A stretch of 64,000 nucleotides of DNA from Verrucomicrobiota bacterium (GTDB lineage Bacteria; Verrucomicrobiota; Verrucomicrobiia; Limisphaerales; JACRJZ01), in the NCBI GenBank assembly GCA_016219875.1, contig JACRJZ010000010.1, forward strand, positions 39,771 to 103,770, in the 5' to 3' direction. Within the stretch, counting starts at the first letter, position 1. Every line of letters begins with the position of its first letter. The notes below the pieces were generated by a model. It worked only from the letters and a program-made list of their open reading frames with translations, had not been told where the DNA came from and searched no databases. The translations under genes were made by a program, and so were the position numbers. Of this stretch, positions 8,135 through 17,270 are shown piece after piece.

Positions 8135-9388
8135 TCACTTCACTTCCAAGAACCCGTAAGTGCGCGACCAGCCGGCGTCGAGCCGCTGCTGGCCGTTGGT
8201 GCCGCCGAAGAGTTGGTACTGAAAGCGCACGCTGTACTTGCCGGGGACCTTGGGCACGGTGACGTGGAACTGATGGAGCTTCTTCACGGTGTTGGTGGAG
8301 GCCCACTCCGCGGGCAGCGTCACCTCCGCTGTTTCCTGCGACGTGCCGCGGGCGAACGTCACGCCCAGCGTCGCGCGCGCCGGGGCACCCTGGAGCGGCG
8401 CGGGATTCCGCTTCATGGCCACGGCGAACTGCGCCGGCTGCCCTGGTTTGCCGGTGCGGGGGCTGCCCTCCGGCATACTGAGAATCACGCCGGGCTGCGC
8501 TTGGGAGACGAACATCACGTCACAACGGTTGGAGCCGAGCACCATGCTGAACGGGATGGCCCGCGGTCCCCACTCCGACTCGCAGGTGGCGAACTGACTG
8601 GCGCACCAAGCCGGGGGCTTGAAGAGGATCGCCGCTGCGCCGCTGTTGCCCACCAGATGCAAGCCTTCGTCCAGGCTCGTCGGGATCAGCACGCACTTGG
8701 CGGCGCTGCTGGGCTTGCTCAGTCCCCAACTCACCATCTTCTCGTGGGTGACCACGAGCGGCGTCGAGCCGAGCTTGCGCCCCTCGGCGTACACATCCGC
8801 GCCCGGCACGGGAGAATGGATGACGAAAAGTGCGTCGCGGGCCAGCAGTGGCGGCGCGAGTTGCCAGCCCAGGTAACCAAGCCCCGCGACGGTGGCCGCG
8901 ACAAACAGCGTGCGGGCGAAGCGCAACACTTGGAAATGCCAGAGCTGGTCCGGGACTTTCGGGTGCCATCGCCGCGCGAGGATCCACTGGGCCAGGGCGA
9001 AAAGAACGATCGCTGCGAAGTTCACGCCCGCACCCCGGGCTTGGATGACTTGGTCGCCCGAGACGATCCAGTTCAAGTTCTGCGAGGCCATCCACGGCCC
9101 GGCCTGTTTGGTGATCGGGCCGCTGGGATCGAGGGTCAGGACCACCACTTGGACCAGCAGCCAGACGCGCAACAACCCTTTCCACCACGGGTCGCCGACG
9201 AGCAGCATCAGGCCAGCCGTGATGCCCCACACCGCCAGCAACGGCCGCGTGAAGTTGCCCCAGCCGGGCGGATAAAGCTGGATCGAGGTCAGCGTGAGCA
9301 CGCCGCAGGTGATGGCATAAAGGCCGAGCAGATACCCCGGCCAGCGCGCTGTGGTCTGGGGAGCAGACCCAGTTTCTTGCAAGTCCAT
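8135..9388 (-). CDS. Hypothetical membrane protein with PEGA-like segment
   Basis: This 417-aa protein is of unrecognised function. The N-terminal half holds about five hydrophobic segments (for example YLLGLYAITCGVLTLTSIQL, LLAVWGITAGLMLLVGD, VNFAAIVLFALAQWIL, TLFVAATVAGLGYLGWQL). The next stretch, FVIHSPVPGADVYAEGRKLG, then STPLVV, looks like a PEGA-type beta module (xPxGAxVyvdGxxlGxTPl). The C-terminal ~150 residues are predicted extracytoplasmic and end with a beta-rich domain (VPKVPGKYSVRFQYQLFGG). It is convergent with the adaptor gene (43-bp gap) and divergent from clpP, so it is probably its own unit. Confidence 0.75.
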   Translation of the reverse strand: MDLQETGSAPQTTARWPGYLLGLYAITCGVLTLTSIQLYPPGWGNFTRPLLAVWGITAGLMLLVGDPWWKGLLRVWLLVQVVVLTLDPSGPITKQAGPWMASQNLNWIVSGDQVIQARGAGVNFAAIVLFALAQWILARRWHPKVPDQLWHFQVLRFARTLFVAATVAGLGYLGWQLAPPLLARDALFVIHSPVPGADVYAEGRKLGSTPLVVTHEKMVSWGLSKPSSAAKCVLIPTSLDEGLHLVGNSGAAAILFKPPAWCASQFATCESEWGPRAIPFSMVLGSNRCDVMFVSQAQPGVILSMPEGSPRTGKPGQPAQFAVAMKRNPAPLQGAPARATLGVTFARGTSQETAEVTLPAEWASTNTVKKLHQFHVTVPKVPGKYSVRFQYQLFGGTNGQQRLDAGWSRTYGFLEVK

Positions 9389-9453
9389 GCCCGGTCGTAT
9401 AGCACGGGGTTAGGGCGTGTGGCGATGGATTTTTTTGCGTGCCGCACCCCTGC

Positions 9454-9482
9454 TTGACGCCCCCTCCCCCCTTCGTTAGGTT
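9454..9482 (+). promoter_or_regulatory. Predicted sigma70-type promoter of clpP
   Basis: A TTGACG box (9454-9459) is separated by 17 bases from TAGGTT (9477-9482), about 29 bases before the clpP ATG. Spacing and the -35 match are good; the -10 is weak. Confidence 0.5.
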
Positions 9483-9511
9483 GCGCCCGCCGCTTCACAC
9501 GGCACTGAACT

Positions 9512-10150
9512 ATGCAAACGAACAACTTCCTGGTTCCGATGGTCGTCGAGCAGACGGGGCGCGGCGAACGTGGGTACGACATTTACTCACGACTGCTCGT
9601 GGACCGCATCGTCTTCCTGGGCACACCCATCGATGACATGGTGTCCAATCTGATCATCGCGCAGTTGCTCTTTCTGCAGATGAACGATCCCAAGAAGGAC
9701 ATCCACCTCTACCTCAATTCCCCCGGCGGCAGTGTTACTTCCGGCCTGGCCATCTACGATACGCTGCAGTTCGTGACCTGCGACGTGAACACCTACTGCA
9801 TCGGCCAGGCCGCCAGCATGGGAGCGGTCCTGCTCTGCGCCGGCACGAAAGGCAAACGCTACGCCCTCCCCAATGCCCGCATCATGATCCACCAACCCTG
9901 GGGCGGCGTGCAGGGCCAGGCCACCGACATCAGCATCCAGGCCAAGGAAATCCTCCGCCTCAAAGACCGCCTCAACGAAATTCTGGCCCGGCACTGCGGC
10001 AAGACCGTCGATGACATCGCCAAAGACACCGACCGCGACCGTTTCATGTCGGCCGACGAAGCGAAGGACTACGGCCTCGTGGACCAGGTCGTGCAATCCC
10101 GCAAAGACATCCCCGGGCTGAATGAAGCGCCCAAGCCGGCCCTCGTCTGA
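9512..10150 (+). CDS. clpP: ATP-dependent Clp protease proteolytic subunit
   Basis: This is a 212-aa serine peptidase forming the double-heptamer chamber used with ClpX/ClpA-type unfoldases. The catalytic triad is visible: Ser102 in [11 protein letters not shown], His127 in [11 protein letters not shown] and Asp176 in [11 protein letters not shown]. The conserved [16 protein letters not shown] segment is also present. The length equals that of typical ClpP, with a short propeptide. The gene lies 36 bp upstream of clpX, the canonical operon order, with its own predicted promoter. Confidence 0.98.
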   Translation: MQTNNFLVPMVVEQTGRGERGYDIYSRLLVDRIVFLGTPIDDMVSNLIIAQLLFLQMNDPKKDIHLYLNSPGGSVTSGLAIYDTLQFVTCDVNTYCIGQAASMGAVLLCAGTKGKRYALPNARIMIHQPWGGVQGQATDISIQAKEILRLKDRLNEILARHCGKTVDDIAKDTDRDRFMSADEAKDYGLVDQVVQSRKDIPGLNEAPKPALV

Positions 10151-10186
10151 GCCGCCGATCTGCAATCCGCAATCCGCAATTCCCCC

Positions 10187-11473
10187 ATGGCCCGCCCCAC
10201 CCACCTCACGATGTGCAGCTTCTGCGGCAAATCGCACGCGGAAGTGAAGAAGCTCATCCAGGGGCCGGGCGTTTACATCTGCGACAGTTGCGTGATTCTC
10301 TGCAAGAGCGTCCTCGACAAGGAATTTGCCACCGAGGCGCGCTCCCGGCCCGAACCGCTCATGCGCGTGCCCAAGCCGGCGGAGATCAAGCGGTTCCTCG
10401 ACCAGCATTGCATCGGGCAGGAACACGCCAAGAAGACCCTGAGCGTGGCCGTCCACAACCACTACAAGCGCATCCAGCAAGAGCCCCCGCCCGCCGCCAA
10501 TGAAGACTGGCGCGAGGCCGAGGGCGACGAGGTTGAAATCGAGAAGAGCAACATCCTCCTCATCGGCAACACGGGCTGCGGCAAGACTCTGCTCGCGCGC
10601 ACCCTGGCCAAAGTGCTCGACGTGCCCTTCGCCATCGCGGATGCCACCACGCTCACCGAGGCCGGTTACGTGGGCGAGGACGTGGAGAACATCATTCTCC
10701 GGCTCTTGCAGAACGCCGATTACGACGTGAAGCGCACCCAGCGCGGCATTGTCTATATCGACGAGATCGACAAGATCGCCCGCAAGACCGAGAACGTCTC
10801 CATCACCCGCGACGTGTCCGGCGAAGGCGTGCAACAGGCGCTCTTGAAAATCCTCGAAGGCACCATCTGCAACGTCCCGCCCCAGGGTGGCCGCAAGCAT
10901 CCGCAGCAGGAATACATTCGCGTCAACACCAACGGCATCCTCTTCCTCTGCGGCGGGGCCTTCATCGGACTGGAGAAACTCATCCAGCGCCGCCTGGGCC
11001 ACCGCGTCATGGGCTTCGCCGCCGCCGAACGCGGCCGCAAAGTCGCCGACATTGACCGCGACGAAATCCTCCACCTCGTCGAACCGGAAGACCTGATCGC
11101 CTACGGGTTTATTCCTGAATTCGTGGGCCGGCTGCCGATGGTGACGGTGCTGGACCCGTTGACGGCGGACCAGCTTGTCCAAGTCCTGACCGAGCCGCGC
11201 AACGCCCTGACCAAGCAGTACGCCAAACTCATGGGCATGGAAGGCGTCGAGTTGGACTTCACCCCCGACGCGCTGCGGGAACTCGCCTCCCAGGCCATGA
11301 AGAAGGGCACCGGCGCGCGCGCCCTCCGCAGTCTGCTGGAGCGGCTGATGCTGGACGTGATGTTCGACGTGCCCAGCAGCGCGGACATCGCGGCCATCAC
11401 CATCACGCGCGCCGTCGTCCAAGGCGAGAGCCACCCGCTCATCCGCCGCAAGAGCGACCAAGCCGCGGCATAG
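10187..11473 (+). CDS. clpX: ATP-dependent Clp protease ATP-binding subunit ClpX
   Basis: This 428-aa AAA+ unfoldase delivers substrates to ClpP. The N-terminal zinc domain has four cysteines (C10, C13, C32, C35 in TMCSFCGK...YICDSC). Walker A is GNTGCGKT (about residue 127), Walker B is [12 protein letters not shown] (about 187) and the sensor/arginine-finger region is [17 protein letters not shown]. The GYVGEDVE pore-loop motif is present. Asn and Cys in the P-loop differ from the common GPTGSGKT but keep the essential GxxxxGKT. No transcription terminator with a T-run is seen downstream on this strand. Confidence 0.98.
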   Translation: MARPTHLTMCSFCGKSHAEVKKLIQGPGVYICDSCVILCKSVLDKEFATEARSRPEPLMRVPKPAEIKRFLDQHCIGQEHAKKTLSVAVHNHYKRIQQEPPPAANEDWREAEGDEVEIEKSNILLIGNTGCGKTLLARTLAKVLDVPFAIADATTLTEAGYVGEDVENIILRLLQNADYDVKRTQRGIVYIDEIDKIARKTENVSITRDVSGEGVQQALLKILEGTICNVPPQGGRKHPQQEYIRVNTNGILFLCGGAFIGLEKLIQRRLGHRVMGFAAAERGRKVADIDRDEILHLVEPEDLIAYGFIPEFVGRLPMVTVLDPLTADQLVQVLTEPRNALTKQYAKLMGMEGVELDFTPDALRELASQAMKKGTGARALRSLLERLMLDVMFDVPSSADIAAITITRAVVQGESHPLIRRKSDQAAA

Positions 11474-11712
11474 CGCGGATTGCTCACCGATGAGGGTCGG
11501 AGAAGTGGTGAAACACTCCCTCGCCCCATCGCCGTTGAATCAAGGCCAGCGGCACAGCCAAGCCGACAGGTTCCTGCTCTTAATCTTGCTCGTAATCTTC
11601 ATCTCCCCAGCACTTCAGCGAGTAAGAGTAAGATGATGATTACGATGAAGAGCCTACCGCCGTTGCTGAGTGGCAGGGGCACGATTGGCCCGCCGGGAAA
11701 ACTCCCCCTCGG
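11474..11712. other. Spacer between convergent clpX and multicopper oxidase genes
   Basis: This stretch is AT-richer than its neighbours in the middle (around 11580-11650). A 95-codon open frame exists here but has no recognisable family or ribosome-binding site. I see no gene or repeat; only the terminator at its right edge is interpretable. Confidence 0.5.
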
Positions 11713-11750
11713 AAAAACGAAGCAGCGCCGTGAGTCCGCTCACGGCGCTG
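11713..11750 (-). terminator. Rho-independent terminator of the multicopper oxidase gene
   Basis: A perfect 12-bp inverted repeat (CAGCGCCGTGAG, 4-base loop, CTCACGGCGCTG; 11723-11750) is followed on the minus strand by CTTCGTTTTT. It lies 38 bases past the stop of the minus-strand oxidase. There is no T-run on the plus side, so it serves the minus strand. Confidence 0.8.
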
Positions 11751-11787
11751 TGAGTGCCACCCCCTGAGTGCTGACATCCAGGTCCGC

Positions 11788-14700
11788 TCAGCGTGCCGTC
11801 TTCCCGGAGACGATGGGGCTGGGCGCCGATTCGCCGGCGCTGTTGAAGGCCGTCACCTGATAGAAGTAGGTGGTGTTGGCGGTCAGGCCGGAGTTCGGGA
11901 AGCTGCCGGTGTTCGCCCCGGCGGTGCCCACCAATTGCCACGGCCCGGTGGCCACGGTGCTCCGGTAGATGTTGAAGCCGCGCTCGTTGCTCGAGGCGTC
12001 AACCCAGTTCACCGTGAGACTGGTTTGGAGCCGCCCGGAGAGCCGCGTGTCGGTGGGGGCCGTGGGGACCGTTTCCGTGGTCGCGCTGCCGATGGTGGCG
12101 GCGATCCAGGCGGAAGCCCCGGCCACGTTGAAGGCGCGCACCCGGTAGGAGTAGCTGACCCCGACGGCAACCGAAGCGTCGGTGTAGGCGGTCACGTTCG
12201 GGCCGACGGTTGCCAAGGTTCCAAAGGCCCCGGTGCCGGCCGCGCGCTGGAGTTCAAAGCCGCTTTCGTCAGTGGAGTTGTCGGCCCACTTCAGCGTGAT
12301 GGCGGAGGGCGAACTGCCGAAGGCGGACGGCGCCGTCGGCACGGCCGGGGTCGCCACCGTGGCGCTGGCCCAGGCGGAATTGCCGGCGGTCCCCGTGGCG
12401 CACACCCGATACGAGTAGGTCGTGCCGGCGACCACGGTGGCGTCCCTCTGGCTGGTCACGTTCGCGCCCAGCGCGGCCACCAGCGTGTAAGCGCCGGGGA
12501 CACCGCCCGCCACGGTCGCGCGTTCGAGCCGGAAGCCCGTTTCACTGACACCATTGTCCTGCCAGGTCAGGTTGAGAGCGAGCGGCGGTCCGCTCACGGC
12601 GGCGGCCAGCAGCGCGGGGGCCGTCGGGACGCCATTGTTCACCTGCAGGACCAGCGGGCGCATCATGTCGTTTTCTTCGTGGCCGAGCAGGTGGCAGTGC
12701 CAGACGTACTCCCAGCCGTAGTCCGTGAGCGGATTCACGACCGGGTCCACCGGCATGGTCACGTCCCGCGGGCGGACGCTGTTCGGCACGGAGAACGGCA
12801 AGGCGGGCTTGGCCGCCCGGACGGCGACGACGAGACTCTCGAAGGGGTTCACGCGAATGCTTTCCTTCCAACCCAGCTCGTTGGCGTCGGGTGGGGTGAT
12901 CACGCCGGCGGCGTCCACGCGGTTGATGACTTGCACGTTGAGCAAGTGCCAGTGAATGACGTGGGTGTCCACGCCGCGATGGACCAAAGCCCATACTTCG
13001 GTCGCGCCCTCGGGCAGGGTTTCCGTGATCGGCTTGTCGAAGGTGAGGCCAAAGGTGGCGTGGCCCTGGTTGTTCATGGTGACGGTCGTGTCGCCGAGGA
13101 CGGCGCTCATGCGGCCCAGGTTGTCGAAGCCCTCCGTGACGGTCTTCACTTTGATGGGAATGCCATTGAGGTACTGCTGTCCGGCAATGGCGCTGATCAG
13201 GGCGTTGTCCGCCACCACGCCGGCCGGCACGATCAGGGCCGGTTGGGAGCTGGCGAAAGCCGCCGCCAGAGCGGTGTTCAGCGCGGCGGTGTTCAACGCG
13301 GCTGCCGGCGTGCCTTCCACCTGGAATTGCATCAAGGTCCGGGTGTTGGGGCCGTAGCCCGCCAGGGTGGACGGGGCGCCGCCAAACGCGGTGAGGTCCG
13401 GATTGCCGGTGTAGTAATCGTAGCGCAAGTCTTCCAGCGGCAGCGGCGCCGGCGCGTCGTTGTAGAGGATCAGCTTGGAACCGGGCGGCACCGCGGAGAA
13501 GTCCACGACGATGTCCGCGCGCTCGGCCGGTCCGAGCAAGAGGGTGTAGCGATTGACGTTGCCGAGAGTGGCGCTGCGGGTGTCCGTGTCGTAGCCGATC
13601 GGCTGGGGCGGGTTGTTCAGGACCGCCGGCACCGGCAGCAGGCCGCCTTCGTTGCCGATCTGGTAAAAGGCCGGGCCAGGGCGCGTCATGTCCGGTTCGC
13701 CGGACGTGCGATGGAGACCGTCGGGGTCAGCGGCGTTGCCCTGGGCATAGTACAACTGCAGGTTGAGCATGCGGTCGTTGCAGGCATTGAGGACGCGAAA
13801 CCGGTAGGCCTTCGGCTGCACCTTGAGGTAAGGATAGGCGGTGCCATTGACCACGGGCGTGTCCATGAAGGCCTCCGGCACGTGGGAGATGGCCGGCAGC
13901 GGGCCGTTGGTGTTGACCGGCGGCCAAACCAGCGCGCCGTAATCCCATCGCCCGACGGGATTGATGCCGTCCACCGCTTTCGGATCCTGGTTCGGCTGAT
14001 AAACGTGCGGGAACCAGAGATTGCCCAGTCCGCCCCATTGGGCCGTGTTCCACAGCGGATCGGTCGCCGCCAGTTGCGCGGGGCCAGGCACGAAGGTCTT
14101 GTCCTGGATGATCAGAGGAATCTGGTCCGCCGGGACGACGCCAGCATTGACCAGCCCTTGCTCAGCCGGGTCGGTCAAGAGGTAGCCAGCAGCCTCGCCG
14201 GCATAGACATTCAGGCGGGTGAGGCCGTAGGCATGGTCGTGATAGAACATGAGCCGGCTGCTCTGCTGGTTGGGCCAGTAGAACGTCATCGAGCCGCTGC
14301 CCTGGACGGGCATGTCCGGCACGTCCACCACGCTCACCCCCTTGGGATAGGAGGTCACTTCGCCCGCAGGGGTGATCCACTGGTGCGGCGTGCCGTCACT
14401 GATCCACGGACCAAAGATGCCGTGGAGGTGAAGGGTGGCGCGGTTTTGGGTGTAGTTCTCCCCCATGACGGGACCGGCGCCGGCCCCCATGACCGTGGTG
14501 TCCACCGGCAGGAAGAGGTTGCCGGCGGGGCCCGTGGCCAGTTGGTTGACGAACTTGACCCGCACCGGCCGGTCCCGCTTGGCGACGATCAGCGGCCCGA
14601 GGTATTGGGACGATTTGTCCGGCCCGTTGATCTGGTAATAGCCTCGGAGCTTGGTGCCCGTGACGGGCAGATCGGAGTGCATGCGCGCCGCGTAGTCCCG

Positions 14701-14952
14701 CAACCCGATCTCGTAGTAGTCCGAGCCGGGGAAGCTGTTGGTGTCGGGCGTGGCGACCGGGATGTACTGGCCCAGGTTGTTCGTGTTCGCCGCGCCCAAG
14801 CCCGGCAGGGAATCGACAAATTTCCGGAGCGGCGGGCTGTTGGCGTAGTTGGGCTTGGTGTAGTCGGGCACTTGGGCCCAACCCTGTTCAACCGCGCAGG
14901 ACAGGACGGCGGCGGCCAGGCTGGCCGCGATGAAGGAGGTTCGTGCTTTCAT
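11788..14952 (-). CDS. Secreted multicopper oxidase with three C-terminal FN3 domains
   Basis: This 1054-aa protein has a signal peptide (MKARTSFIAASLAAAVLSCA, then VEQGWAQ). All four copper-ligand clusters are present: HLHGIFGPW (about 174), FYHDHAYGL (about 235), HVIHWHLLNV (about 662) and HCHLLGHEENDMM (about 750). The last carries the type 1 copper Cys, His and Met. The oxidase core is long (about 760 aa against about 500 for CotA/CueO). Three fibronectin type III repeats follow (about 775-1054; repeated cores such as LNLTWQDNGVSETGFRLERA, ITLKWADNSTDESGFELQRA, LTVNWVDASSNERGFNIYRS). They probably serve for surface or polymer attachment. The frame is open 375 bases further upstream, but the ATG at 14952 fits the signal peptide. 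It is monocistronic, with its own terminator. The substrate could be phenolic compounds, Mn(II) or Cu(I). Confidence 0.93.
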   Translation of the reverse strand: MKARTSFIAASLAAAVLSCAVEQGWAQVPDYTKPNYANSPPLRKFVDSLPGLGAANTNNLGQYIPVATPDTNSFPGSDYYEIGLRDYAARMHSDLPVTGTKLRGYYQINGPDKSSQYLGPLIVAKRDRPVRVKFVNQLATGPAGNLFLPVDTTVMGAGAGPVMGENYTQNRATLHLHGIFGPWISDGTPHQWITPAGEVTSYPKGVSVVDVPDMPVQGSGSMTFYWPNQQSSRLMFYHDHAYGLTRLNVYAGEAAGYLLTDPAEQGLVNAGVVPADQIPLIIQDKTFVPGPAQLAATDPLWNTAQWGGLGNLWFPHVYQPNQDPKAVDGINPVGRWDYGALVWPPVNTNGPLPAISHVPEAFMDTPVVNGTAYPYLKVQPKAYRFRVLNACNDRMLNLQLYYAQGNAADPDGLHRTSGEPDMTRPGPAFYQIGNEGGLLPVPAVLNNPPQPIGYDTDTRSATLGNVNRYTLLLGPAERADIVVDFSAVPPGSKLILYNDAPAPLPLEDLRYDYYTGNPDLTAFGGAPSTLAGYGPNTRTLMQFQVEGTPAAALNTAALNTALAAAFASSQPALIVPAGVVADNALISAIAGQQYLNGIPIKVKTVTEGFDNLGRMSAVLGDTTVTMNNQGHATFGLTFDKPITETLPEGATEVWALVHRGVDTHVIHWHLLNVQVINRVDAAGVITPPDANELGWKESIRVNPFESLVVAVRAAKPALPFSVPNSVRPRDVTMPVDPVVNPLTDYGWEYVWHCHLLGHEENDMMRPLVLQVNNGVPTAPALLAAAVSGPPLALNLTWQDNGVSETGFRLERATVAGGVPGAYTLVAALGANVTSQRDATVVAGTTYSYRVCATGTAGNSAWASATVATPAVPTAPSAFGSSPSAITLKWADNSTDESGFELQRAAGTGAFGTLATVGPNVTAYTDASVAVGVSYSYRVRAFNVAGASAWIAATIGSATTETVPTAPTDTRLSGRLQTSLTVNWVDASSNERGFNIYRSTVATGPWQLVGTAGANTGSFPNSGLTANTTYFYQVTAFNSAGESAPSPIVSGKTAR

Positions 14953-15399
14953 GGTGTAGGTCTTTCTTTGGCTGGCGATGGTTTCAGTCGAAGACTGACT
15001 GACTGCAGGCCCGTCCGCGGGTTCGGTGCCGGGGAACGGTCGGAAAGCTCCCGGAACGGCCGGGAGCGAAAACGCGAGGCCCGCGATCCTGGACCGGTTC
15101 TCAGCCGATCCGTTTTGGCGCTGGGTCTCGGGACTCCGTAGGGGGAGCGGTTCGACGCTTTCGGGTTCAAGCCAGGTCCGCGTCACCGATCCCGTGCAGC
15201 GATCTTCCCAGTCCGGGCCGTGAGCCAGCCGGCGCGTCATCAGGCGCGCGGCGGCTGCGCTCACGTATCCGGACCGGGGGAACCGGGTTTCTCGGTGGCG
15301 GGCATCTGCATGGCAGCCAATCTGCATGGGAACCTGTTACTTCGAGCGCCGGGTGGTCGCTATTGGACCTTGGGCCAACATGGGCCACGGCCACGGTCG
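14953..15399. other. Divergent intergenic region with a possible structured leader for the oxidase
   Basis: No gene is evident. On the minus strand, TCTTCCCAG (15203-15211) and GCTTTCGGGTTC (15157-15168) are the complements of CTGGGAAGA and GAACCCGAAAGC. The same two strings occur in the same order in the cobalamin-riboswitch-like sequence at the right edge of the window. The usual core around CCGCCACTGT is not found, so this is at most a degenerate or different structured RNA. Confidence 0.3.
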
Positions 15400-15428
15400 T
15401 TGACTTGCCTCCGGGTTTTCCGTAGAAA
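15400..15428 (+). promoter_or_regulatory. Predicted promoter of the epimerase cluster
   Basis: TTGACT (15400-15405), a 17-base spacer, then TAGAAA (15423-15428). The ATG follows 11 bases after the -10 box, so the mRNA would have almost no leader. Confidence 0.6.
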
Positions 15429-15439
15429 GCCACGACTTT

Positions 15440-16357
15440 ATGTATCTGGTGACCGGCGGCCTGGGCTTTATTGGCAACGAACTGGTGCGACAACTTCAGC
15501 GTCAGGGCGAGAGCGTGGTTGTGCTCGACAACCGCCGTCGCATGGCGCCGGACATCGGTGACTTGGCCGGCGTGCGAGTGGTGGACATCGATCTGACCCA
15601 GACGGCGGACGTGTTCGCCGCGGTGGCTTCTCTGAAACCCAAGGTTGTCATTCATCTCGCCGCCATCCATTTCATTCCGGAGTGCAACGGCCAGCCGGAG
15701 CTGACGCTGCGCGTGAACGTGGAGGCGACGCTGGGTCTGATGCGCGCGTGTGTCGAGGCGCGCGTCGAGCATTTCCTGCTCGCGTCCAGCGGCGCGATCT
15801 ACGGGGACTCGCCCGAGCCCTTGTCGGAGGACAGCCCGGTGGCGCCGGTGGATATTTACGGCTGGAGCAAACTGCACGCGGAGAACCTGGCCCGCTGGCA
15901 GGCGGAGCAATACGGACTGCGCGTCACCGCCTGCCGGTTGTTCAACAACTACGGCCCGCGCGAAACCAACGCCCATATCATCCCGGAGATCCTTCAACAG
16001 TTGAAGCTGGGTGACGTGTTGCACCTGGGCAACGTCAAGCCGCAGCGCGACTACATTCACACGGCGGACACGGCCAAGGCGCTGCGGTTGCTGGCCCAGG
16101 CGCCGCCGGACAAGTTCCAGGTGTTCAATATCGCCAGCGGACATCACGCGTCGGTGGAGGAACTCGTCGCGCTGATGGCGGAGTTGCTCGGCCGGCCCCT
16201 GCGCATCGAGACGGATCGGTCGCGCTTTCGCAAGGCCGACAAACTCGTGCAAGTGGCGGCCATCGAGCGGCTGGCGGCGCGCCTGAATTGGAAGCCCGAG
16301 ATCGGGCTGCGCGACGGGCTGGGCCAGTTGCTCCGCTACGAGAAACTGTTGGCGTGA
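15440..16357 (+). CDS. NAD-dependent sugar epimerase/dehydratase
   Basis: This 305-aa extended short-chain dehydrogenase/reductase resembles UDP-glucose 4-epimerase. The Rossmann motif is at the start (TGGLGFIGN, residues 5-13) with the adenine-ribose acidic residue in VVVLDNRRR. The catalytic YxxxK is Y140/K144 in YGWSKLHAEN, with the supporting serine in LLASSGAIYG. It interconverts or modifies nucleotide sugars in the cytoplasm. It heads a row of polysaccharide-type genes (FkbM-like protein, glycosyltransferase) and has a good promoter immediately upstream. Confidence 0.92.
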   Translation: MYLVTGGLGFIGNELVRQLQRQGESVVVLDNRRRMAPDIGDLAGVRVVDIDLTQTADVFAAVASLKPKVVIHLAAIHFIPECNGQPELTLRVNVEATLGLMRACVEARVEHFLLASSGAIYGDSPEPLSEDSPVAPVDIYGWSKLHAENLARWQAEQYGLRVTACRLFNNYGPRETNAHIIPEILQQLKLGDVLHLGNVKPQRDYIHTADTAKALRLLAQAPPDKFQVFNIASGHHASVEELVALMAELLGRPLRIETDRSRFRKADKLVQVAAIERLAARLNWKPEIGLRDGLGQLLRYEKLLA

Positions 16358-16370
16358 GAGAGGCCGCACG

Positions 16371-17270
16371 TTGAAGAAGCTCCTCGCCTATCTGTCGAAC
16401 TGGATTCGGATGCCGGTCCGCGTCCGCGACATGGAAACGCGGCTGGAGCGGCTGACGTTTGACGTGGGCTGCGTGCAGGCGCGGCTGGCGGCGGCCGGAC
16501 AGAAGGACGGGGGCTTTCCGGGCGCGGCGGAGTTTCAGGTTTTTTCCCAGGCTGGCGACGACGGCATCCTTCAACACATGGTTCATCATGTCCCGATTGC
16601 GGAGAAGTTTTTCGTCGAGTTCGGCATCCAAAACTACCGCGAGTCGAACACCCGCTTTCTGCTGCTCAAGGACAACTGGCGCGGCTTGGTCATGGACGGC
16701 AGCGCGAAGGACATCGCGCGCGTGAAGCAGGATCCCCTCTACCTCCGGCACGACCTGGCTGCGGCGTGCGAATTCATCACCGCCGCGAACATCAACGCCC
16801 TCTTGCAGCGCCACGTGCCGGGCCGTCAGATTGGCCTGCTCAGCATCGACATCGACGGCAATGACTACTGGATTTGGAAGGCCATCGACAGCGTGGAGCC
16901 GGCCATCGTGGTGACGGAATACAACCACCGCTTCGGCCCAGAGCGCGCGGTCACGATTCCCTACCGCCCGGATTTCGTGCGCCCGGAGCGGCATGCGACG
17001 CGGATTTGCTACGGCGCTTCACTCAAGGCGCTCTGGCTGCTGGCGCAGCAAAAGGGTTACGACCTCGTGGCCTGCAACCGTTATGGGAACAATGCCTTTT
17101 GGGTGAAGACGGACCTGCGGCCCGCGGCCATCGCCGCATTGCGTCCGGAACAGGCGTTCGTGGCCGGCCAATTCCGCGAAGCCTGGGACGAGTCCGGCGA
17201 GCCGCTCCGCCCGGAACAAGAGCAGGCGCTGCTGCGCGGCCTGGAATTGGTCGAGGTGGACGGGCGATGA
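16371..17270 (+). CDS. FkbM/methyltransferase-like protein of the polysaccharide cluster
   Basis: This 299-aa protein starts at TTG (MKKLLAYLSNWIRMPVRVRD). A short Arg-rich and amphipathic N-terminus precedes a Rossmann-like domain. KFFVEFGIQNYRESNTRFLL, then LKDNWRGLVMDGS, corresponds to the glycine-acidic S-adenosylmethionine region of FkbM-like methyltransferases, and LLSIDIDGNDYWIWKAI to the later acidic strand. A sugar- or aglycone-modifying role is inferred from its neighbours. Its stop overlaps the next start (ATGA). An ATG alternative start is not available nearby. Confidence 0.7.
   Translation: MKKLLAYLSNWIRMPVRVRDMETRLERLTFDVGCVQARLAAAGQKDGGFPGAAEFQVFSQAGDDGILQHMVHHVPIAEKFFVEFGIQNYRESNTRFLLLKDNWRGLVMDGSAKDIARVKQDPLYLRHDLAAACEFITAANINALLQRHVPGRQIGLLSIDIDGNDYWIWKAIDSVEPAIVVTEYNHRFGPERAVTIPYRPDFVRPERHATRICYGASLKALWLLAQQKGYDLVACNRYGNNAFWVKTDLRPAAIAALRPEQAFVAGQFREAWDESGEPLRPEQEQALLRGLELVEVDGR

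Noticed and set aside
11480..11767. 95-codon plus-strand frame after clpX
   Set aside because: No ribosome-binding site, no family resemblance, and it runs through the oxidase terminator hairpin.
9587..15141. Very long open frames opposite clpP-clpX (9587-11461) and opposite the multicopper oxidase (11935-15141)
   Set aside because: They mirror the codon structure of strongly supported genes on the other strand, have His/Arg/Val-rich composition with no family motifs, and are expected in high-GC DNA.
14953..15327. N-terminal extension of the multicopper oxidase (125 codons upstream in frame)
   Set aside because: The signal peptide starts at 14952, the upstream residues are compositionally odd, and the region looks like a leader or regulatory sequence.
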